DNA from: Alloalcanivorax balearicus MACL04
Lineage (GTDB): Bacteria; Pseudomonadota; Gammaproteobacteria; Pseudomonadales; Alcanivoracaceae
Reading direction: 5' to 3'
DNA length: 64,000 nucleotides
NCBI RefSeq assembly: GCF_025532145.1
Contig: NZ_ARXS01000002.1
Location: 248,001-312,000, forward strand
Shown here: piece by piece, positions 58,132 to 64,000 of the stretch
Layout: every line of letters begins with the position of its first letter
How positions within the stretch are numbered: the stretch's first letter is position 1
Program-made: the position numbers and the translations under genes
Notes under the pieces: model-generated
What the model was told of the DNA's origin: nothing
What the model saw: only the letters and a program-made list of their open reading frames with translations
The model's database searches: none

Positions 58132-59384
58132 GCCGCTTCCTCGTTGGCGCCGGGATATTGGCTCAATTCCCCCGCCAGCCACGGCTGCACCCACTGCGCC
58201 ACGCTCTCGTCCGGCAGCGCCAGGATCAGTTCGTTGACGAAGCCCAGGCTCAGCATGCGCTTGGCTTCCGCCAGCGCGATGCCCCGGGATTGCAGATAGA
58301 ACTGTTGGGCGGCGTCGAGTTGGCCGACGGTGGCGCCATGGGCGCACTTCACGTCGTCGTTGTAAATTTCCAGTTCCGGTTTGGTGTAGATCTCCGCGCC
58401 GGGGCTCAGCAGCAGGTTCTTGTTGCTCAGTTCCGCCAGGGTGCCCATGGCGCCCTCGTGGATGTGGATGCGGCCATTGAGGATCGCCTTGCCCTTTTCG
58501 CCGGCCAGACCCTTGAACACCTGATTGGAGGTGCAGTGTGGCGCGCGGTGTTCCACGCACAGCTGATTGTCGATGTGGCTTTGACCACGGGCCACGAACA
58601 CGCCCTGCATGTTCAATTCGGCGCCGCTTTTTTCCAGCAGGGCACGTACGTCGTTGCGGCGCAGCCGGTTGCCGCCCATCAGCTGGTAACTGTCGATGCG
58701 GCTGACACCGGTCTGCCGGAACAGCAAGGTGCTGATGTGCAGGGTGTCTTCCCGCTCGCTTTGCAGCCGGTAGTGGGTGAGGCTGGCGTTGTCGCGGGCC
58801 TCGATCACGGTCACCGCGTTGTTCAGCACCGGGCCCTGGCCGATGTAATGCTCGATCAGGGTCAGCTTGCTGCCCGGATTCAACAGTACTTCCACCCGGG
58901 TCTGGCAATGGGCGGGCGCATCGCTGGCGGCGTGCAGCAGCAGGTGCAGCGGCGCGCTGACTTCGGTGTTGGCGGCCACTTCCAGAGTGATGGCGTCCGT
59001 CAGCGCCGCGCCGTTGTAGAGTGCGAACGGCGTCAGCAACTCGTCACGCTGTCCGGCCTGGCGATGCAGCGTCACGCCTTCCGGCAACTGGCTCAAGGCT
59101 TCCTGCAAGCGGCCGTTGCTCATCACCAGGCGATGAGCGGCCAGGTTCGGCAGCGGCTCGGGCAGGGCGCCGTCGGCGGCGGTTCTCAGATGGCCGTCGG
59201 TGAGCGGATGCAGGGAAGTGTATTTCCACTGCTCGGTTTTACGGTCGGGGAAAACGGCGGCCTCCAGGGCGATCAGGCTGTCGCCGCGCAGCGGCGCCAG
59301 CGCGCCCCCGGCTTCGGACCGGCGCGCGTTTTCCATCGCCAGGGTCTTCAGTTCGAGGCCCTGTTGTTTCGAAGGGAGGCTCAT
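58128..59384 (-). CDS. sufD: SufD scaffold subunit
   Basis: A 418-residue SufD, the partner of SufB in the SufBC2D scaffold. Characteristic C-terminal half: ELNMQGVFVARGQSHIDNQL, VEHRAPHCTSNQVFKGLAGE, KAILNGRIHIHEGAMGTLAE and CAHGATVGQLDAAQQFYLQS with the conserved His. The N-terminal helical region includes FPDRKTEQWKYTSLHPL. It overlaps sufC and sufS by 4 bases each, so the three are translationally coupled. Confidence 0.95.
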   Translation of the reverse strand: MSLPSKQQGLELKTLAMENARRSEAGGALAPLRGDSLIALEAAVFPDRKTEQWKYTSLHPLTDGHLRTAADGALPEPLPNLAAHRLVMSNGRLQEALSQLPEGVTLHRQAGQRDELLTPFALYNGAALTDAITLEVAANTEVSAPLHLLLHAASDAPAHCQTRVEVLLNPGSKLTLIEHYIGQGPVLNNAVTVIEARDNASLTHYRLQSEREDTLHISTLLFRQTGVSRIDSYQLMGGNRLRRNDVRALLEKSGAELNMQGVFVARGQSHIDNQLCVEHRAPHCTSNQVFKGLAGEKGKAILNGRIHIHEGAMGTLAELSNKNLLLSPGAEIYTKPELEIYNDDVKCAHGATVGQLDAAQQFYLQSRGIALAEAKRMLSLGFVNELILALPDESVAQWVQPWLAGELSQYPGANEEAA

Positions 59385-60136
59385 GCGGACTCTTCCTCGC
59401 CGGTCAGCCAGCCGTAGCCTTTCTGTTCCAGTTCCAGAGCCAGTTCCTTGCCGCCGGATTTAATGATGCGGCCATCGGAAAGCACATGGACGTGGTCTGG
59501 CACGATGTAATCCAGCAGGCGCTGATAGTGCGTGACCAGCACGATGCCGCGCTCCGGGCTGCGCAGGGAGTTGACGCCCCGGGCCACGGTTTGCAGAGCA
59601 TCGATATCGAGACCGGAGTCGGTTTCGTCGAGCAGGGCCAGACGCGGCTCCATCAGCAGCATCTGCATGATCTCGTTGCGTTTCTTCTCGCCGCCGGAGA
59701 AGCCTTCGTTAACGCCGCGCTTGAGGAACTGAGCGTCCAGATTGACCTGCTTGCAGGCTTCGCGGGCCTTGCGCAGCAGCGTCACCGAGTCCCACTCTTC
59801 CTTGCCCTGGGCCTTGCGCACCGCTTCCAAAGCCGCTTTGAGAAATTCCATGTTGGACACGCCGGGGATTTCCACCGGGTACTGGAACGCTAGGAACAGG
59901 CCGGCCTGGGCGCGCTCCTCCGGTTCCAGCTCCGCCAGGTCGTGACCATCCAGAATGGCCTGGCCCCCGGTGATCTCGTAATTGTCACGGCCGGCCAGAA
60001 CATTGGCCAGGGTGGACTTGCCCGAGCCGTTGGGTCCCATGATGGCGTGTACTTCGCCCGGGTTCACGGTCAGATCCAGACCCTTGAGAATGGCTTTGCC
60101 GTTGACGGCGGCGTGCAGATCACGAATTTCCAGCAT
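59381..60136 (-). CDS. sufC: Fe-S assembly ATPase SufC
   Basis: A 251-residue ABC-type ATPase of the SufBCD scaffold; soluble, not a transporter. Walker A IMGPNGSGKSTLANVLAG, signature GFSGGEKKRNEIMQML (SufC-type FSGGE), Walker B PRLALLDETDSGLDIDAL and switch His in LVTHYQRLLDYI. The Asp in LLDET instead of the transporter consensus DEP is normal for SufC. It is separated from sufB by 110 bases that hold an AT-rich repeat. Confidence 0.96.
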   Translation of the reverse strand: MLEIRDLHAAVNGKAILKGLDLTVNPGEVHAIMGPNGSGKSTLANVLAGRDNYEITGGQAILDGHDLAELEPEERAQAGLFLAFQYPVEIPGVSNMEFLKAALEAVRKAQGKEEWDSVTLLRKAREACKQVNLDAQFLKRGVNEGFSGGEKKRNEIMQMLLMEPRLALLDETDSGLDIDALQTVARGVNSLRSPERGIVLVTHYQRLLDYIVPDHVHVLSDGRIIKSGGKELALELEQKGYGWLTGEEESA

Positions 60137-60246
60137 GTAAATAACGCCTATAAATTAACTGTCTAAGACTTTCCCACAACGCTTCGCTGCGGAGGACGAG
60201 GCCTGGGGCCGGTTTTCGCTATTAACTGTTAACTATCAACTGTTAA
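60137..60246. repeat. Repeat-containing spacer between sufB and sufC
   Basis: An unusually long gap in an otherwise overlapping operon. At 60213-60250 it carries TTTTCGCTATTAACTGTTAA and CTATCAACTGTTAACTA, matching the AT-rich block at 23581-23630. The repeat reaches into the sufB stop codon. It may lower or process the downstream transcript; no gene is present. Confidence 0.72.
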
Positions 60247-61689
60247 CTAACCAACTGCCCCTTCCAGACTCACTTCCAGTAGCTTGCCGGCCTCCACCGC
60301 GAATTCCATCGGCAGTTCCTTGAACACTTCCTTGCAGAAGCCGTTCACGATCATGGAAATCGCTTTCTCCGGATCGATGCCGCGCTGCCGGCACAGGAAC
60401 AACTGGTCGTCGCTCACCTTGGAGGTGGTGGCCTCGTGTTCCACCGTGGCGCTGGGGTGCTTGGACTCGATGTACGGGAAAGTGTGGGCGCCGCAACGAT
60501 CGCCCAGCAGCAGCGAGTCACACTGGGTGAAGTTGCGGGCGTTCTCCGCGCGTGGGCCCATCCGTACCAGGCCGCGATAAGCATTGGAGCTCTTGCCGGC
60601 GGAAATGCCTTTGGAAACGATGGTGCTCTTGGTGTTCTTGCCCAGGTGGATCATCTTGGTGCCGGTGTCCGCCTGTTGCGCGTGGCGGGTCAGGGCCACG
60701 GAATAGAACTCGCCCACGGCGTTGTCGCCACGCAGTACCACGGACGGGTATTTCCAGGTGATGGCCGAGCCGGTTTCCACCTGGGTCCAACTGATCTTGG
60801 CGTTGTCATGGGCGACGCCACGTTTGGTGACGAAGTTGTAAATACCGCCCTTGCCGTTCTCGTCGCCGGGATACCAGTTCTGCACCGTGGAATACTTGAT
60901 CTCGGCGCCGGGCAGGGCCACCAGCTCCACCACCGCCGCGTGCAGCTGATTCTCATCACGCTGTGGCGCGGTGCAGCCTTCCAGGTAGCTGACGTAGCTG
61001 CCTTCGTCGGCGACGATCAGAGTGCGCTCGAACTGCCCGGTGTTGGCTTCGTTGATGCGGAAGTACGTGGACAGCTCCATCGGGCAACGCACACCCTTGG
61101 GGATGTAAACAAAGGAGCCGTCGGTGAATACCGCGGAGTTGAGCCCGGCGAAGAAGTTGTCGCTCTTGGGCACTACGGAGCCGAGATATTTCCGCACCAG
61201 CTCGGGGTGCTCCTGCACCGCCTCGGAAATGGAGCAGAAGATCACTCCGGCCTCACCCAGCTTTTCCTTGAAGGTGGTGCCAATGGAAACCGAGTCGAAC
61301 ACCGCGTCCACCGCCACCCCGGCGAGCATTTCCTGTTCGTGCAGGGGGATGCCGAGCTTCTTGTAGGTGTCGAGCAGTTCCGGGTCCACCTCATCCAGGC
61401 TTTTTGGCCGGTCTTCCATGCTTTTCGGCGCGGAATAGTAGGAGATGGCGTCATAGTCCACTTTCGGATAATGCAAGTGGGCCCATTCCGGCTCCGGCAT
61501 TTCCCGCCATTTGCGATAGGCTTCCAGACGCCACTCCAGCAGCCACTCCGGCTCTCCTTTCTTGGCGGAGATGAAGCGGATGACGTCTTCGCTGAGCCCC
61601 GGCGGCAGAGTGTCGGACTCCACCAGGGTGGTGAATCCGGCCTCGTACTCGGAGCGGATGACTTTGTCCAGTTCGGCTTGGCTGCTCAT
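60247..61689 (-). CDS. sufB: SufB scaffold subunit
   Basis: A 480-residue SufB, the core scaffold on which clusters are built. Conserved stretches are [80 protein letters not shown] (the Cys proposed to take sulfur), and [20 protein letters not shown]. First gene of the suf operon. The ATG at 61689 lies only about 10 bases from an IscR-type box and about 33 bases from a -10 TATAAT, so the leader is short and its ribosome-binding site weak. Confidence 0.96.
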   Translation of the reverse strand: MSSQAELDKVIRSEYEAGFTTLVESDTLPPGLSEDVIRFISAKKGEPEWLLEWRLEAYRKWREMPEPEWAHLHYPKVDYDAISYYSAPKSMEDRPKSLDEVDPELLDTYKKLGIPLHEQEMLAGVAVDAVFDSVSIGTTFKEKLGEAGVIFCSISEAVQEHPELVRKYLGSVVPKSDNFFAGLNSAVFTDGSFVYIPKGVRCPMELSTYFRINEANTGQFERTLIVADEGSYVSYLEGCTAPQRDENQLHAAVVELVALPGAEIKYSTVQNWYPGDENGKGGIYNFVTKRGVAHDNAKISWTQVETGSAITWKYPSVVLRGDNAVGEFYSVALTRHAQQADTGTKMIHLGKNTKSTIVSKGISAGKSSNAYRGLVRMGPRAENARNFTQCDSLLLGDRCGAHTFPYIESKHPSATVEHEATTSKVSDDQLFLCRQRGIDPEKAISMIVNGFCKEVFKELPMEFAVEAGKLLEVSLEGAVG

Positions 61690-61698
61690 AATCTCAGA

Positions 61699-61727
61699 AT
61701 ACCAGAGTAATTTAGTCAGGTATTATA
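61699..61727 (-). promoter_or_regulatory. suf operon promoter with IscR type 1 box
   Basis: On the minus strand a -10 TATAAT (61722-61727) is followed at once by a 25-base element (61723 to 61699) starting ATACCTGACTAAATTA and ending GGTAT. It matches the IscR type 1 motif ATASYYGACTRWWWYAGTCRRSTAT at 23 of 25 positions by my count. Overlap with the -10 and start predicts repression. Confidence 0.8.
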
Positions 61728-61787
61728 CGGGATCCGACGGCAGGGTGGAATCCAGAGTGGCGATGGGATCAATAGGCGGCGGCCCGA

Positions 61788-61856
61788 GGGCCTGAAACCG
61801 GCGCCAACGGTATCATATTTAGCCCCGGATGCGTATAATCCGCCGGTTTCAGGCCC
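61788..61856. promoter_or_regulatory. ndk promoter inside an inverted repeat
   Basis: GGGCCTGAAACCGGCG (61788-61803) and its exact complement (61841-61856) form 16-base arms around a 37-base loop. The loop contains TATAAT at 61834-61839, a perfect -10 for ndk; no good -35 is visible at 17 bases (TATCAT). Remaining sequence in 61690-61972 shows no gene. Confidence 0.65.
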
Positions 61857-61972
61857 CCGGATCGCGGCGAGGACCGCCCAGGCCGAGTCCACGGGCGTGA
61901 CCGGCCGAATGGCGCGGGCGCCTATTCAACACAAGCAATGCAAATTCATGCAATTCTGGAGAAGACACAGCG

Positions 61973-62404
<432 letters not shown>

Positions 62405-62462
62405 GGTGGTGGGTAAGCGCCTCGCCGCAGGGCGGGGCGTGACGCCGCCGCAGGAGGAAGCC

Positions 62463-63605
62463 ATGAGTGCCCCGCAAAAGGTCAATCTGCTCGGTTTCAG
62501 CCGTGAGCAAATGGAAGCGTTCTTCCTCGAAATGGGGGAGAAGAAATTCCGTGCCCAGCAGGTGATGAAGTGGATCCATCACCATCAGGCGGACCATTTT
62601 GACCAGATGACCGACGTCGGCAAGGCGCTGCGCCAGAAGCTGACCGAAGTGGCGGAAATTCGTGGCCCCAAAGTGCTGCATGAAGGTATTTCCCGGGATG
62701 GCACCCGCAAGTGGGTGTTCGAGGCCGACGGCGGCGGCGCGGTGGAAACCGTGTTCATCCCCGATGGCCGCCGCGGCACCCTGTGTGTGTCCTCCCAGGT
62801 GGGCTGCGCCGTGGATTGCGGCTTCTGCTCCACCGGTAAACAGGGTTTCCAGCGCGATCTGACCAGCGCCGAGATCATCGGCCAGGTCTGGCAGGCGGGC
62901 CGCGCGTTTGGTCCACGCCGTAATCTGGGCGAGCATCCGATTACCAATGTGGTGATGATGGGCATGGGCGAGCCAATGCTGAACTACGACGCCGTGCTCA
63001 CCGCCATGCGCATCATGAAGGACGATCTGGGTTACGGCATCGGCAAGAAGCGCATTACCCTGTCCACTTCCGGCGTGGTGCCGAAGATCGACCAGCTCAG
63101 CCGGGATCTGGATGTGGCGCTGGCGGTCAGTCTGCACGCGCCCAACGATGAGCTGCGCAACGAACTGGTGCCGCTCAATCGCAAATACCCGCTGGCGGAA
63201 CTGATGGCCGCCTGCAAACGCTACAGCGACAATATTACTCACCGTCACAACACCATCACCATGGAATACGTGATGCTGCGTGACGTGAACGACAAACCGG
63301 AGCACGCCCGGCAGCTGGTCAAGCTGCTCAACGGCATTCCGGTGAAGGTCAACCTGATTCCCTTCAATCCCTTCCCCCACGCTGGCTATGAGCGCTCCCG
63401 GAAAAAAGACATCCTGGAGTTCCATAAATTCCTTAATGACCATGGCCTGCTGACCACGGTACGCACCACCCGGGGCGACGACATCGACGCCGCCTGCGGA
63501 CAATTGGTGGGCACGGTGCAGGATCGCACCCGTCGTGCCGAACGTTGGAAAAAATCGGTGTTTCACCGCACCGAACAGGCCGATGGCAATGCGGCGTCTG
63601 TATGA
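62463..63605 (+). CDS. rlmN: Dual-specificity RNA methyltransferase RlmN
   Basis: A 380-residue radical SAM enzyme that methylates C2 of A2503 in 23S rRNA and A37 of some tRNAs. The [4Fe-4S] cysteines Cys115, Cys119 and Cys122 are in [13 protein letters not shown]; the C-terminal catalytic Cys345 is in [24 protein letters not shown] is a further family signature. The ATG at 62463 is preceded by AGGAGGAAGCC; an in-frame start at 62406 lacks this. Overlaps the next gene by 4 bases. Confidence 0.96.
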   Translation: MSAPQKVNLLGFSREQMEAFFLEMGEKKFRAQQVMKWIHHHQADHFDQMTDVGKALRQKLTEVAEIRGPKVLHEGISRDGTRKWVFEADGGGAVETVFIPDGRRGTLCVSSQVGCAVDCGFCSTGKQGFQRDLTSAEIIGQVWQAGRAFGPRRNLGEHPITNVVMMGMGEPMLNYDAVLTAMRIMKDDLGYGIGKKRITLSTSGVVPKIDQLSRDLDVALAVSLHAPNDELRNELVPLNRKYPLAELMAACKRYSDNITHRHNTITMEYVMLRDVNDKPEHARQLVKLLNGIPVKVNLIPFNPFPHAGYERSRKKDILEFHKFLNDHGLLTTVRTTRGDDIDAACGQLVGTVQDRTRRAERWKKSVFHRTEQADGNAASV

Positions 63606-64000
63606 TAAAACGACATTTTTCTTTGGTTGTGGTACTGGCCGGAGGCCTGTGGCTGTCCGGCTGCGCGGTGGAGAGCAGTCGTAACAACGTCAAGGTGGAT
63701 GATGCGGTCACCAGCCGTGTCGCCGCTGGTCTTCAATATCTTCAACAGGGCAATCCCAGCGAGGCCCGGCGACATTTTTCCCGGGCTCTGTCACTCAATG
63801 ACAACAGTGCCAAGGCACACAATGCCATGGCCTTGTTGTATAACTACGAGCGCGATCCGGAGAATGAGGAGCGCCACTACAAGCGCGCCTTGCGGATCGA
63901 CGGTGATTACGCGCCGGCATTGAACAACTACGGAACCCTGCTGTACAGCCAGGGTCGGTACCAGGAAGCACTCAAGCTGTTCGGCCGGGTCGCCAACGAC
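63602..64000 (+). CDS. pilW: Type IV pilus biogenesis lipoprotein PilW/PilF, 3' end beyond window
   Basis: The frame from the ATG at 63602 (overlapping the rlmN stop, ATGA) is open to the window end, 133 codons. It starts with a lipoprotein signal ([20 protein letters not shown], lipobox LSGC) followed by TPR repeats ([40 protein letters not shown]). This matches PilW/PilF, the outer-membrane lipoprotein needed to assemble the PilQ secretin; the family is about 250 residues. The place after rlmN is standard. Confidence 0.9.
   Translation, partial: MIKRHFSLVVVLAGGLWLSGCAVESSRNNVKVDDAVTSRVAAGLQYLQQGNPSEARRHFSRALSLNDNSAKAHNAMALLYNYERDPENEERHYKRALRIDGDYAPALNNYGTLLYSQGRYQEALKLFGRVAND

Noticed and set aside
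58132-58908. Extended sufS start inside sufD
   Set aside because: The extra residues are a shadow of sufD; SufS similarity starts exactly at the ATG at 58131.

Overview
The window reads as a piece of chromosome from a high-GC gammaproteobacterium. The gene families and their order (cta/cox block, RapA, RlmN followed by PilW, SUF cluster, guanidine/urea carboxylase operon) fit the Alcanivorax / Alloalcanivorax group of marine hydrocarbon degraders best. That taxonomic guess is inference from gene content, not from a marker gene. I see no phage, integrase or transposase; the accessory flavour comes from a hipBA toxin-antitoxin pair and several families of dispersed palindromic repeats.

Layout. 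(1) 1-9.2 kb: aa3-type cytochrome c oxidase locus, mostly on the minus strand: ctaC, ctaD, ctaG, ctaE, then a repeat-rich gap and a plus-strand pair (DUF2909 membrane protein, rsuA), then SURF1, a SCO-like protein, ctaA and a truncated ctaB. (2) 9.6-18.1 kb: housekeeping and hypothetical genes, including DUF1820, a CigR-like protein, several alpha/beta hydrolases, rapA and an XRE regulator facing a four-helix membrane protein. (3) 18.2-23.5 kb: a 1515-residue TPR protein carrying a C39-like cysteine peptidase domain, translationally coupled to murI. (4) 23.6-38.5 kb: a Crp/Fnr regulator; a seven-gene acyl-CoA ligase / branched-chain-type ABC transporter / PaaK-like ligase operon; an AcoR-like sigma-54 activator; and a flavin monooxygenase-SDR pair. 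Good -24/-12 promoter matches precede both outer operons, so the activator between them may control both. (5) 38.7-46.7 kb: a guanidine-I riboswitch controlling an ABC transporter, two DUF1989 proteins and a urea/guanidine carboxylase. No allophanate hydrolase lies beside it. (6) 46.9-52.8 kb: dienelactone hydrolase, small membrane proteins (one with a 12-copy GGT tract), a GIY-YIG/LemA/TPM/TPM chain, and hipBA with two near-identical operator palindromes. (7) 52.9-61.7 kb: tRNA-Met(CAU), iscR, iscS and a stand-alone H-NOX haem protein facing a complete suf operon (sufB-C-D-S-A-T-E). IscR-type boxes precede both iscR and sufB. (8) 61.9-64 kb: ndk, rlmN and the start of pilW.

The most interesting signals are these: an H-NOX gas sensor embedded in an Fe-S assembly locus that has iscR and iscS but no iscU; the TPR-C39-TPR protein; a structured repeat family built around the core GGACGTATTCACGGCG; the paired sigma-54 promoters; and the riboswitch-controlled guanidine operon that lacks its last enzyme locally.
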